A stretch of DNA of 64,000 bases, taken from the NCBI GenBank assembly GCA_019637295.1, contig JAHBVX010000006.1:186001-250000 (forward strand), in the 5' to 3' direction. Below are positions 53,525-62,609 of the stretch, in pieces (positions within the stretch are counted from its first letter, which is position 1; every line of letters starts with the position of its first letter). The notes beneath the pieces are model-generated. The model did no database searches. It had not been told where the DNA came from and saw nothing but the letters and a program-made list of their open reading frames with translations. The stretch is from Polyangiaceae bacterium. Its GTDB lineage: Bacteria > Myxococcota_A > Polyangia > Polyangiales > Polyangiaceae. Both the position numbers and the translations under genes were made by a program.

Positions 53525-54948
53525 AGCAGCTCGGTCAGACGCCCCTTCGGCAGGCTCGGATCGCCGAAATCGTCGAGGGGTCCGCCGGCGGAGTTCTTGA
53601 GCCCCATGGCCGCGCCGATGGTGTTGAGCATCTTGGCGTGGTTCTTGGTGTTGCTCGAGTCGGCCGCCGCCAGGTACTGGCCCTGCTTGAACTGGCCACC
53701 GGCGCTGCCACCGATCACGTACGGGATGTGGTTGGCGCTGTGGGGAGGCCCGTTACCGTTGTCGTTGTACCAGACCGCCAAGCCGTGAAAGAGCATCTTC
53801 TGACCCTCCGCCGAGTCGAAGGCGCTCAAGCGATCGAGCAGGTGCTTGAACATCTTGCCGAACTGCCGGTCGACCTTGTGATGCAGGTAGTCCGAGCCCG
53901 GGATCACGGTGCCGTTCGCATCGTGACTCTCGCGACGGTGTGAGATGTAGTGGAAGTTGTTGCTCATGAGCTGACCCGTCTCGTGGTCCGGGTAGCGGAT
54001 GCTGCCGTCGTTGCCGTTGCCCACTTGAATGGCCACCGACCGCGTGTAACCACAGGCCACGGCGAGCGCCGCCAGGTCCATGTGCAGCTTGACCGTCTTG
54101 ACGACCTGGAAGCCGTCGTTCGACGCGAACCCGGGCGCGTCTCCCTGCAGCTTGAGCTCGTCGTTCTCGTTCAGCTTGCAGGTGAGCGTGAGCTCGAGAT
54201 CCCGCACCGCGTCCAGGTGCAGCTTCAGGCGCGTCTTGTCCGAGCCGCTCAGCGCCGGGTGCGTCATGACCGTGCTGAGCTGCTCGCGCACTAAATCGTT
54301 GACGCTCTGCTGCCGGCCGACCAAGCGCTGGCGCGCTTCCGGCGAGAGCCCGGCGGAGCCGCCGATGAGCTGCTGGTACACGGACCAGGGGTCGTGCAGC
54401 GCGGAGCGCCGCTGGGCGGCGCCTCGATAGGAGATGCAGGCGCCGCCGAGCCAGCCGCTGTTGGCGCCAGCGTAGAGGAAGAGCGAGTCGCGGCCCTCCG
54501 GGTTGAGCTGCGCGCCGATGCGGTGATCGATGGACTCGCCCGCCGCCTCGGAGCTGCCCGCCGCGTTCTCCACCGTGGGACCACGCGCGGTCAGGCCCTG
54601 CAGCGCCCCCCGGGCGTGGCCATCGCCGTAGTTGAAGTTCTGCATGTTGACGTTCTTGACGACCAACAGGCTGCCCAGGTGATCCGTCAGCTCGTCGAGG
54701 GCGCGACCGCTCACGTTGTCCGCGGTGAGCGCGCCGTAGTCCTTCGGCCAGAAGCGCTCGGGTTCGGCGCCGATCTCCCCGGTGTTGCCCGCGGCGGCCA
54801 CGCCGCAGGCCTGGCGCAGGAAGATCACGAACGGCGGCGTCACGGGGTCGGCAGCCTGCGCCTTGCGCGGGCGGAACGACTCCAAGAGCGGCAGCGCCAG
54901 GGCCACGCCTCCGATACCCTTGAGCACGATGCGACGCGAGACCTTCAT
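53518..54948 (-). CDS. DUF1552 protein, Tat-exported
   Basis: 476 residues from ATG 54946-54948; the TGA of the upstream gene shares one base with it (TGATG). The first 30 residues are a twin-arginine signal (SRRIVLKGIGGVALAL). The rest matches the DUF1552 family: QACGVAAAGNTGEIG, NYGDGHARGALQGL, SIDHRIGAQ and RSVAIQVGNGNDGS. These proteins occur next to DUF1592-type cytochrome-like proteins in Planctomycetes and Myxococcota. The role is thought to be in an extracellular or periplasmic redox process; no activity is established. It acts folded in the periplasm because it uses Tat. Confidence 0.85.
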   Translation of the reverse strand: MKVSRRIVLKGIGGVALALPLLESFRPRKAQAADPVTPPFVIFLRQACGVAAAGNTGEIGAEPERFWPKDYGALTADNVSGRALDELTDHLGSLLVVKNVNMQNFNYGDGHARGALQGLTARGPTVENAAGSSEAAGESIDHRIGAQLNPEGRDSLFLYAGANSGWLGGACISYRGAAQRRSALHDPWSVYQQLIGGSAGLSPEARQRLVGRQQSVNDLVREQLSTVMTHPALSGSDKTRLKLHLDAVRDLELTLTCKLNENDELKLQGDAPGFASNDGFQVVKTVKLHMDLAALAVACGYTRSVAIQVGNGNDGSIRYPDHETGQLMSNNFHYISHRRESHDANGTVIPGSDYLHHKVDRQFGKMFKHLLDRLSAFDSAEGQKMLFHGLAVWYNDNGNGPPHSANHIPYVIGGSAGGQFKQGQYLAAADSSNTKNHAKMLNTIGAAMGLKNSAGGPLDDFGDPSLPKGRLTELLV

Positions 54949-56627
54949 CACGGCATCTCCTCGGTGCTGCGGTGGCGGAACGCCCGAGTGGTGACGAGCT
55001 TCACGATCAAGTCCTCCAAGCTAGCTCCCTCGAGTGAGGATTGTCCGAGGTATCGGATCACCCCGTCGTCTTGCTTCACGCGGCTGCGTCCGAAGGCGTA
55101 CTCGGTCCAGAACCGGGCGTAACAATCGTGCGCGGCTGGACTCTCCGCGATCTTGTCCAGCAGCTCTACCGCTCCGGACACCGGCGTCGCCTCGCCTTCG
55201 ATCAGCGGGCTCGCGGTGGCGTCCACGGCGAAGCCGTTATCCGTGGTGCGCCAGGCGCCGATGGCGTCGTAGTTCTCGAAGGTGAACCCGTACGGGTTGA
55301 TCTTCTGCTTGTGGCAGCCCGCGCACTCTTCTTCGGTCTCCGTGTGCGAGGCGACGACCTCCCGGTTCGTCTTGCCGCCCGCAGCAGGCAGCGGCGGGAC
55401 CGCACCCGCCGGGAAGCTCAAGGGAATGCAGGTGACGCGACGAGCCAGGAAGGCGCCGCGATGGATGGGATCCGGATCGACGCCCGTGGAGTTCGCGGCC
55501 AGAAAACCGATCTGCGTGAAGATGCCCTTGCGCTGGGTCGGGTTGAGCGTGGCCTCGGTCCAGCCGCTGCCGAAGTTGCCGGTCAGCCCGTAGATCTTGG
55601 CGGTCTCCGCGGTCACCGGCGTGACGTTGCTGGTGAGCAGGTCCCGATAGCCTCCTCCACCACGGAAGATGAACTGGATGAAGCGCTCGGTCTCCTCCAC
55701 CGCCAGGTGCTTGAGGTCCGCCGGGGCGTCGGGAAACACGCTGGAGACCACCGAGATGCTGTCGAGCTTCTCCAGCTCCCAGACGGCGTCGTGGAAGCGC
55801 TGGAGCACCTTGTCCGCGCGCGGATCGGCGAGCAGCCGGCGGGCTTGCGCCTCCACCTGTGGCTCGCTGCTCAGCTCGTTCGCCCCCGCGGCGCCGAACA
55901 ACAGGTCGTCCGGCATGGTGTTCCACAACGTGTACGACAGCCGGCTCGCCATCTCCCAGGGCGTGACGGGTATCGCTCCACCGTCAGCCTTCGTGCTCTG
56001 TTCGATCCGATACAGGAAGTGCGGCGACTGCAAGATGGCGGTGAGCACGAGCTGAATGCCGGCCTCGAACGCGGGCTTCGAGGGGAACAAGCCCGCGGCG
56101 CCCTGGTAGATCAGCATGTGCCGATCGATCTCGGCGGTGGTGAGCGGGCGGCGGTACGCGCGCTTGCCCAGCTCTTCCACGAAGGCACGCGCGCGGGCGT
56201 TCGCGTCGCCCGTGTCCGGAGGCAGGATCTTGGCGAGCTGCGCCGCGTCGCCCACGACGGCCTCGGCGATCTCCTCGGCGGCGCGCTGGTACGTCCCCCA
56301 CAGCGACTGGTCCACCGAGAGGTTGGAGGCGTCGTGGTCGAACAAGTAGCCGCCGGTGCTCGGGTCGGCCGGGAAGCCCGAGGACTTGCCGGTGGGGGCG
56401 CTCAGGTAGAGCAGGTCCGCGACGGTGTTCTCCCACTGCGCGTGGGTCAGGCGGGCCACCCGGGGCAGCGGGACGAGGGCGTCCTTCGTGGTCGAGCTTC
56501 CGGCGCCAGAGCCACCCGAGGCGCCCGAACCGCTCCCGCCCCCGCCGGGCTCCTGGCCTGGCTCGGAGATGAAGCCCTGGCAGGCGCTGAGGCCGACGAT
56601 CAGTGATCCGACGAAGAGACGACGCAT
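54948..56627 (-). CDS. DUF1592/DUF1588/DUF1585-type secreted protein with CxxCH
   Basis: 559 residues from ATG 56625-56627; ATG 56645 and TTG 56675 are alternatives. A lipobox LSAC follows a hydrophobic signal. A Gly/Ser linker (to residue 45) precedes the domain series usual for this family: LPRVARLTHAQWENTV at the start, then DUF1595/1592 (AYRRPLTTAEID, SPHFLYRIEQ, MASRLSYTLWN), DUF1588 with CAGCHKQKINPYGFTFENYD and DUF1585 at the end. CAGCH is a CxxCH haem-binding motif. The overlapping stop/start with the DUF1552 gene shows an operon. Confidence 0.85.
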   Translation of the reverse strand: MRRLFVGSLIVGLSACQGFISEPGQEPGGGGSGSGASGGSGAGSSTTKDALVPLPRVARLTHAQWENTVADLLYLSAPTGKSSGFPADPSTGGYLFDHDASNLSVDQSLWGTYQRAAEEIAEAVVGDAAQLAKILPPDTGDANARARAFVEELGKRAYRRPLTTAEIDRHMLIYQGAAGLFPSKPAFEAGIQLVLTAILQSPHFLYRIEQSTKADGGAIPVTPWEMASRLSYTLWNTMPDDLLFGAAGANELSSEPQVEAQARRLLADPRADKVLQRFHDAVWELEKLDSISVVSSVFPDAPADLKHLAVEETERFIQFIFRGGGGYRDLLTSNVTPVTAETAKIYGLTGNFGSGWTEATLNPTQRKGIFTQIGFLAANSTGVDPDPIHRGAFLARRVTCIPLSFPAGAVPPLPAAGGKTNREVVASHTETEEECAGCHKQKINPYGFTFENYDAIGAWRTTDNGFAVDATASPLIEGEATPVSGAVELLDKIAESPAAHDCYARFWTEYAFGRSRVKQDDGVIRYLGQSSLEGASLEDLIVKLVTTRAFRHRSTEEMP

Positions 56628-56645
56628 GGCAAGTCGAGCCAACAT

Positions 56646-56836
56646 TGCAGAGTCCATGCCCAGTCTGAGGGACAAGGCCTACATTGCCCTACCTGCCGGT
56701 TGCCGGCAGATCACCCATGGTCATCCCCTACAGCTGCCCTCCGACGTCCCACTGCGACCTGGCGCGTCGCGCCTCGAGGTCGCGCCTGGCGCGAAAGGGG
56801 CGCCGGGACGGTCGGGCGTGCGATGATCTGAGGCCG
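56646..56836. other. Divergent intergenic region with a hairpin
   Basis: About 190 bases between the DUF1592-type gene and the receiver-DUF4388 gene. It contains a perfect 7-bp palindrome with a 3-base loop at 56693-56709 (CTGCCGG/CCGGCAG). No clear promoter was found. Confidence 0.3.
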
Positions 56837-57595
56837 ATGGCAGAGCCCCCCGCGAAGCGCCCGACCCTTGGGCTCGACGTCGTCGTGGTGGACGACGATC
56901 CCCGCTGGCGCGAGGCCGCGGCAGAACCCTTCCGCATGCGCGGGGACCGGGTGCGCGCGTTCTCCGACGGCCTCGAGGCGCTGGCCGAGTGCATCGCACA
57001 GCCGCCGGATGTGATCTTGACCGACGTTCAGATGCCGCGAATGGACGGCTGGCAGTTGCTGCGCATGTTGCGTGCGCGCCCGGGCCTCGCCTCTACGCCG
57101 GTGGTGTTCTTGACCTCGCTCGACGGTGACGCTGAGCGGCTGCGCGGCTTTCAGCTCGGCGTGGATGCCTACCTTCCCAAGCCGTTCCGCAGCGAGGAGC
57201 TGTTGCTGCGAGTGCATCGGCTAGTGCGACAGGCACTCGATCACGCGCCGGAGCGGGAGGGCATCGCGCTGCGCGGCGATCTCGAGCACGTCACCGTCGC
57301 GTCGCTCTTGTCGTTTCTGGCGATGGAGAAGAAGACGGGGATTCTCCTCTTGGTGGGCCCGCAGGTCGTGCGGGTGTTCATCAACGACGGACGCCCGCTG
57401 CGCGCGGAGGTCGAGGGCGTACGCATACGGCCGTCGTCGCGGGAGGTACTGCACGAGGTCCTCGATTGGAACGCGGGCCAGTTCGAGGTGCTCGAGCAGA
57501 CTGTCTCCGGACTCGACGAGCTACGCGGCGACGCGAACTCCCTGGTACTCGAGCACGCGCGCCTGAAGGACGAGGGCGCGCGGCGCGGGCGCTGA
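56837..57595 (+). CDS. Response regulator with DUF4388 (PATAN-like) output
   Basis: 252 residues from ATG 56837 (GAGG is six bases upstream). Receiver domain: VVVDDD acid pair, VILTDVQMPRMDGW with the phospho-acceptor Asp, and LPKPF with the conserved Lys. After about residue 140 there is a DUF4388/PATAN-like segment: LRGDLEHVTVASLLSFLAMEKKTGILLL. DUF4388 proteins are regulators of motility or signalling in Myxococcota and cyanobacteria. There is no DNA-binding domain. The cognate kinase is unknown. Confidence 0.85.
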   Translation: MAEPPAKRPTLGLDVVVVDDDPRWREAAAEPFRMRGDRVRAFSDGLEALAECIAQPPDVILTDVQMPRMDGWQLLRMLRARPGLASTPVVFLTSLDGDAERLRGFQLGVDAYLPKPFRSEELLLRVHRLVRQALDHAPEREGIALRGDLEHVTVASLLSFLAMEKKTGILLLVGPQVVRVFINDGRPLRAEVEGVRIRPSSREVLHEVLDWNAGQFEVLEQTVSGLDELRGDANSLVLEHARLKDEGARRGR

Positions 57596-57607
57596 GCTCA
57601 GAGCCCG
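57586..57607. terminator. Near-perfect palindrome with both stop codons
   Basis: CTGAGCTCAG (57592-57601) is a perfect 10-base palindrome, flanked by CGGGC and GCCCG with one G-A mismatch, so arms extend to 57586 and 57607. The TGA of the plus-strand gene (57593-57595) and that of the minus-strand gene (57598-57600 on plus) are both inside it. The genes are just two bases apart. Confidence 0.5.
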
Positions 57608-59448
57608 GAGATCAGATCGCCCTCGCGCACCAGGAGCTTGCCCGAGGTCGCCGGCACGGTGACGCGCAGCCCCCCGCCGGCCTCGACCGTGAGCGGCGGA
57701 GCCCCGGGCGCGAGTACGTCCACGAGACGCGTGCCGGGCGGTAGGGACGTGGCCATGGGCACCCCCCCGAACTCGGGACTGCTCGGACGCAAGGCGTGGG
57801 TGTTGATGACCGCGAGGGCGTAAGCGTCGCCTGCGTCACCGCCCGTGCGTTCGAAGGCGATGATGCCCACGTCGGGCTCGTCGCCCGTGCGGTCCGAGCT
57901 CCACACCACGCGCAGGTCGCCGCGGGTGAGCGCCGGGTATGCCCTCCGGATGCGCGTCAGCCGGCGGATCCACTGGTAGTGCCTGCTGCCTTGATCATAG
58001 CCGGACTGCCAGAGATCCTCACGGTTGGCTGGATCGTTGCCCCCCGAGAAGCCCTGCTCCGTGCCGTAGTAGACGCACGGGATGCCGTCTTCGGTGAACA
58101 GGAAGAGCAGCGCGTTGTCGAGGGCGGCGGGGTCCGGGCGACCGTACAAGAAGCGCGCGACGTCGTGGTTGTCCACGAAGTTGACGAGCGCCTTGTTGGG
58201 CGCCACGCCGATACCGCCGGGATGCGCGACGGTGCCATAGTTGCCGCCGGCACCTTGGCGTTGAGAGAACAAGGTCTCGATGCGCTTGGTGTCTTGTCCG
58301 TACTGAAAGACGTCGCGATAGACGGTGAAGTACTGGGAGAAGTAGAACACGCTGTCGACGCCTTGATTGAACGTGTACGAGCCGATCAGGTCGTCGCGCC
58401 CGTCGAACGCCTCCCCGAACATGAAGAAGTTCGTCTTACCCTTGGCGGCGAGCCGCTGCCGGACCGCCGGCGCGAACTCTTCCCAGAACTCCCGCTCCAC
58501 GTGCTTGAGGGTGTCGATGCGAAAGCCGTCGAGGTCCGTGAGCTCCACCCAGCGCACGAAGATGTCGATGAGGGCCTGACGCACCTCCGGATCGCGCGTG
58601 TTCAAGTCCTTGAGCCCGCCCGGGAAGTCGCCCTCCTCCACCTGCAGGGCGTCGTCATAGCTCCAGATCCGCCCCTTGCGGTTGTAAGCCCGTGGCTCCT
58701 GGAAGATGGCGGGCTCGGGGGGCATGTGGTTCGACGCCGGATCGAACACGAACACGATGGGCGCAGGGCCCGCCTCGCCAAGGCTCGTCCAGGCCTGCAC
58801 GCCTCGCGGATCGTAGTCCGGGTCGTACTCGTTGATGTGACTGACCGGGCTGGTCGGCGAGCCATCCGGCTGCTTCGGCGCGATGAGCGGCCCGGCGCCC
58901 TCCACCCGCTCGTCAGGCTGACCGTTGAGGTTGATGTCGTAGTAAAAGAGCTGGCCAACGTGGTTGACGACGATATCGAGGATGACCTTGATGCCGCGAT
59001 CGTGAGCCTTGTCGATCATGCGACGTAGGCTGGCCATGTCCCCGAAGTGCGGATTGAGCTGCGTGAAGTCCTGCGTCCAGTAGCCGTGGTAGCCGTCCAC
59101 GCCCGCGTCCGTCTCCACGTTCTTGACGATGGGCGAGATCCAGAGCGCGGTGACGCCGAGATTGGACAGGTAGTCCAGCTTGCTCTCCACGCCGCGCCAG
59201 TCCCCACCGTGATACCGGGCGGGGCCGTCGCGCTGGATCCGGTAGTCGTTGGCCAGGTCGCCGTTGGCGAAGCGATCCACCATCAGCTGGTAGATGACCT
59301 CGTCGCGCCAGTCCTGCACGTGGGTGCGCATGGGTCGCTCACCCTCGAGGCCTTCGAAGTCCATACAGGCCGTGCTGGCCAGCAGCGTGAGCGTCGTGAC
59401 TCCGAGCGCGAGCGCCCGGCGGAAGCGGACTGGGTAGCTGGAGATCAT
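57598..59448 (-). CDS. Secreted GH13 alpha-amylase lipoprotein
   Basis: 616 residues from ATG 59446-59448, where GGAGG lies eight bases upstream; the first ATG at 59463 has no such site. The signal peptide ends STAC. Catalytic (beta/alpha)8 domain with all GH13 regions: DIVVNH, DGFRIDTLKHV (nucleophile Asp), FMFGEAFDG (acid/base Glu) and FVDNHD (transition-state Asp). The enzyme cleaves alpha-1,4-glucans outside the cell. The last 80 residues form a small C-domain. The LamB-like porin gene precedes it, ending four bases before this start, so the two are an operon. Confidence 0.9.
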   Translation of the reverse strand: MISSYPVRFRRALALGVTTLTLLASTACMDFEGLEGERPMRTHVQDWRDEVIYQLMVDRFANGDLANDYRIQRDGPARYHGGDWRGVESKLDYLSNLGVTALWISPIVKNVETDAGVDGYHGYWTQDFTQLNPHFGDMASLRRMIDKAHDRGIKVILDIVVNHVGQLFYYDINLNGQPDERVEGAGPLIAPKQPDGSPTSPVSHINEYDPDYDPRGVQAWTSLGEAGPAPIVFVFDPASNHMPPEPAIFQEPRAYNRKGRIWSYDDALQVEEGDFPGGLKDLNTRDPEVRQALIDIFVRWVELTDLDGFRIDTLKHVEREFWEEFAPAVRQRLAAKGKTNFFMFGEAFDGRDDLIGSYTFNQGVDSVFYFSQYFTVYRDVFQYGQDTKRIETLFSQRQGAGGNYGTVAHPGGIGVAPNKALVNFVDNHDVARFLYGRPDPAALDNALLFLFTEDGIPCVYYGTEQGFSGGNDPANREDLWQSGYDQGSRHYQWIRRLTRIRRAYPALTRGDLRVVWSSDRTGDEPDVGIIAFERTGGDAGDAYALAVINTHALRPSSPEFGGVPMATSLPPGTRLVDVLAPGAPPLTVEAGGGLRVTVPATSGKLLVREGDLISGL

Positions 59449-59452
59449 CGCG

Positions 59453-61021
59453 TCAGCCTCCATAGCTCGTGGAGTTGAACCACCACTCGGCCCCGATGCC
59501 GAAGAACTGCTCGGTCTTGCGACGAGCGAAGGGATCGTCGAGCGGGTACAGGGACCGAGCGTGGTCGTTTCGCTGGGTCACCGCCCAAATCAGGCGCAGC
59601 TGCGGGCGGCGAAACACACCGCGTCCAGCGGGGGACAAGTAAGGCATCACACCGAAGCGCCAGAGCTTGGCGTGCAGCGGCTCGTTCGTCGCCACGTCCA
59701 AGATCTTGCGCTGCTGGGCTTGGTAGGAACCTTCGACCGCGAGCCCGGCGTGTTCGCCCAGGAATAGCTGCGGGCGCAGGACGAAGATGCCCTCGTCGAG
59801 GTTGCCGAAGCGAAAGGGCTCGGGAGTGGGCTCGCGGAAGCTGCGGAAGTAGCCCCCAGCCACGACGGCGAACCACTCCTGCTCGAAGTTGGCCGACAGC
59901 CCGATGCGCGTCTCGGTGGCGCCCTCGACGGTGCGCTCCGGCGACGTGCCCTCCGGCGTGGCCAGCTCACCGTAGGCGGCCAGACCGCGGGCATGCCGGA
60001 AGAACAGGTTCACGAAGGTGTCGCGCTTGCCCGTGAACAGCCCCATCTGCGCGCCGAACAGCGCCCCGCTGTCGCCCGGGACGTCCTCGATCTGACCGGG
60101 CGCCTGCTCTCGCTCGCCGCTGGGCAGGCGATGCACCTCGCCGTACAAGACGCCCTTGATTCCCCCCGCCTCGCCGAGCGGCTGGATGTGCTGCAGCTTG
60201 AGGCTGGAGACCACGCGCGGTCGATTCAACAGGTCGACGCCGGTGACTCCTGGCTGATTCTGCGGCGGCACCCGCTCGACCCGCTGGTACTGGAAGGGAT
60301 CGGCCGCGCGATTGAGCCCGACGTGAAACGCGACGAACGTCTTGGTCTCGGGCAAGTCGAAGCGCGCGCCGCCACCGATCGTGTTCAAGTTGTCGAGCGG
60401 CCAGAAGTCGAGCAAGTAGATGTCATCCCCGCGGTACATTCGCGACCCGGCCCAGACGCTCAGACCCTTGTCGCCGATGCCGCGCTCTTCGACGTACAGG
60501 TTGCGGATCGCGACGCGCGCGTCGAAGCGACCGTCGTAGTGAAACACCGGGCCCCCGAGGGCGAGGGTGGTCACGACGCGTGACTCTATCTCCCGAGTCC
60601 ACTCGTCGTCCCGGCGCAGCTCGAGCTCGGCATAGGTGCCCTCGTCCATGCGAGAGCCGAACGCGACCACGTCGGCGCTCCGTCCCTCACCCCCTCGGCC
60701 ATCGGACGCGACCACGACGCGACCATAGGAGCCGAAGGAGAAGCGACTGCGGGGGTAGGGCTCCTCGGCGTGATGGGACGGCACCGCGGGAGTCCTGCGC
60801 CCGAGGTCGGTGACCTTGGCCGGAGCGCCGAGGGCCCGGGTGGACACGGGACGGCTCGCGCCGGCGGGGGCCGGCGTGACGGGCGGCGACGCCGCGGGCG
60901 GCTCCTCGTCGAGCACCACCGGCACGTCGACCTCGTCGGCCGGCTGCGCGGACGCGTGCGTTCCGTGCAGCAGAGTGAGTCCAAGAGTCGCCGTCAGGCC
61001 AAGCGCCGCCGCTCTGTTCAT
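59453..61021 (-). CDS. LamB/maltoporin-like outer-membrane porin
   Basis: 522 residues from ATG 61019-61021. A Sec signal peptide ends THASAQP. A Pro/Ala linker (to about residue 70) is followed by a beta-barrel pattern of alternating short strands. Segments such as SYGRVVVASDGRGG, FGSRMDEGTYAELEL, NLYVEERG, VWAGSRMYRGDDI and LDFWPLDNL resemble LamB-type carbohydrate porins. It would admit maltodextrins across the outer membrane. A strong link to the adjacent amylase supports this. The exact C-terminal aromatic residue of classical porins is missing (it ends YGG). Confidence 0.75.
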   Translation of the reverse strand: MNRAAALGLTATLGLTLLHGTHASAQPADEVDVPVVLDEEPPAASPPVTPAPAGASRPVSTRALGAPAKVTDLGRRTPAVPSHHAEEPYPRSRFSFGSYGRVVVASDGRGGEGRSADVVAFGSRMDEGTYAELELRRDDEWTREIESRVVTTLALGGPVFHYDGRFDARVAIRNLYVEERGIGDKGLSVWAGSRMYRGDDIYLLDFWPLDNLNTIGGGARFDLPETKTFVAFHVGLNRAADPFQYQRVERVPPQNQPGVTGVDLLNRPRVVSSLKLQHIQPLGEAGGIKGVLYGEVHRLPSGEREQAPGQIEDVPGDSGALFGAQMGLFTGKRDTFVNLFFRHARGLAAYGELATPEGTSPERTVEGATETRIGLSANFEQEWFAVVAGGYFRSFREPTPEPFRFGNLDEGIFVLRPQLFLGEHAGLAVEGSYQAQQRKILDVATNEPLHAKLWRFGVMPYLSPAGRGVFRRPQLRLIWAVTQRNDHARSLYPLDDPFARRKTEQFFGIGAEWWFNSTSYGG

Positions 61022-61135
61022 GCTTCCAAGCCCGCTCTACCCCGGGGTCCGCGACGGGGAAACGCTAGAACGACCTGGTGGGGCGCCCGTTCGGCTTGCC
61101 CCCCGACGACGGTTTGGGCCATGCTCGGCCCCGCC

Positions 61136-61270
61136 ATGGAACCCGGACTCGTGACCCTAGCCAAGATCGTGGGGCTGCTGCTCGTCGTCATCTCGGCCAT
61201 CCCGCTGCTGTTCCTGTTGGCCCCGGGGGACAAGAGCGAGCCGAAGGACACCTTCGACACCACGCACTGA
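61136..61270 (+). CDS. Small single-pass membrane protein
   Basis: 44 residues from ATG 61136 (ATG 61121 would add five). A central hydrophobic helix (about residues 8-30) with a Pro-containing centre is followed by an acidic, Lys-rich tail. Too short for a clear verdict, but the layout is that of a small membrane protein. Nothing similar is recognised. Confidence 0.4.
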   Translation: MEPGLVTLAKIVGLLLVVISAIPLLFLLAPGDKSEPKDTFDTTH

Positions 61271-61348
61271 GGCGCCCCCACACCGGCGTCGTCTTCCCTA
61301 CACCATATCGTCGCTGCTGCGCGCCCGCGGTCGTGCGAGACTGGTGCG

Positions 61349-62608
61349 ATGCGGTCAATCGTCCTCTTCGCGGGTTTGGTCGGTTCGACGGGTCTGGCGC
61401 TCGCGTGCTCGGGCAGCGACGGCGCTGGCGGCACCGCGGGGGGAGGAGGGAGCTCCGCGAGCAGCGGCGCCGGCGGCAGCGGCAATTCCGGGAACTCGGG
61501 TGGCAGCGGCAACGCCGGCGGCAGTGGCAACGCGGGCGGCAGCGGCAACGCCGGCGGCAGCGGCAATTCGAGTGGAGCGGGCGCGAGCACGGGAGACTCG
61601 GGCCTGCCTGACGTGGTGTTCACCTACGAGCCGCCCGACGCAGGATCGCCCGAGGCGTGCGCTGCGGTCACCGCGCAGGCCCTCGCCCCGCCGGTGGACA
61701 TCATCTGGATCATCGATCAGTCCGGCAGCATGTCGAACGAAATCGCGCAGATCAAAGCCAACGTGAACGGCAACTTCGCGAACATCATCCAGGCCAGTGG
61801 CCTCGACTATCGCGTGCTCATGTTCGCCAACGGCACGACGGGCGTCTCGGCTACCTACCGGCTGTGCGTCGACCCGCCCCTGGGCGCGGCCGCCTGTGGC
61901 CAGAACAACCCGCCGAACTTCTTCCAGTTCAATCAGACGATCGCGAGCACGAACTCGCTGTCACTCTTCATGAACAACACTTGGTGGCCCCAAATCAAGG
62001 CGGCGCTGCGGCCCGAGGCCTTCAAGGCCTTCGTCGAGGTCACCGACGACCAGTCGTCCGTCACCGCGGCAGTGTTCGACACGTTCCTGCTCACCGGCAA
62101 CGGCGTGGGCTACTTCGGGACCTCGGCCAAGCGCGAGTACGTGTTCCACTCCATCGTGGGCGTGAACGCACCGCTCGGTCCCACGGATCCCAAGACGGCC
62201 ACGAAGTGCGGCAGCGCGGTCAACGCGGGCCCGCAGTACCAAGACTTGAGCATCTTGACCGGCGGGCTGCGGCACCCGGTGTGCGACACCAACTACTCGA
62301 CGGTGTTCAACAACATCGCCGCCAGCATCGTCAAGGCGGTCGCCTGCGAGCTGAACACACCCACCGTGCAGCTCGAAGCGGGCGTGATCGACTGGAGCAA
62401 GGTCGACGTGCAGTACACGCCGGGAGGCGGAGGCAACCCGAGCGTGTTCCCGCAGGTGCCGAACCTCGCCGCCTGCACCGGCGACGGCTTCTTCTACGAC
62501 AACCCGGCCAACCCGACCAAGGTCACCCTCTGCCCCCAGTCCTGCACCACGGTGCAGAACGACAGCGCCGCCAAGGTGGAGCTGTTGCTTGGTTGCCTGG
62601 GGAGCTGA
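61349..62608 (+). CDS. Lipoprotein with VWA domain
   Basis: 419 residues. The signal peptide ends LALAC. A long Gly/Ser/Asn linker (residues 25-85) contains a tandem repeat. The von Willebrand A domain follows from about residue 112: DIIWIIDQSGSMSNEI (DxSxS MIDAS metal motif). It also includes EVTDDQSSV. The C-terminal 100 residues have cysteines and a beta-rich region. VWA domains bind ligands through a metal; this protein is probably exposed at the surface. It lies between the amylase operon and the GH15-like gene. Confidence 0.8.
   Translation: MRSIVLFAGLVGSTGLALACSGSDGAGGTAGGGGSSASSGAGGSGNSGNSGGSGNAGGSGNAGGSGNAGGSGNSSGAGASTGDSGLPDVVFTYEPPDAGSPEACAAVTAQALAPPVDIIWIIDQSGSMSNEIAQIKANVNGNFANIIQASGLDYRVLMFANGTTGVSATYRLCVDPPLGAAACGQNNPPNFFQFNQTIASTNSLSLFMNNTWWPQIKAALRPEAFKAFVEVTDDQSSVTAAVFDTFLLTGNGVGYFGTSAKREYVFHSIVGVNAPLGPTDPKTATKCGSAVNAGPQYQDLSILTGGLRHPVCDTNYSTVFNNIAASIVKAVACELNTPTVQLEAGVIDWSKVDVQYTPGGGGNPSVFPQVPNLAACTGDGFFYDNPANPTKVTLCPQSCTTVQNDSAAKVELLLGCLGS
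61499..61570 (+). repeat. In-frame 18-base tandem repeat
   Basis: Four 18-base units encode Gly-Gly-Ser-Gly-Asn-Ala (last unit ends Ser) in the linker of the VWA lipoprotein. Adjacent units differ by one to three bases, mostly synonymous. Confidence 0.85.
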
Positions 62609-62609
62609 C

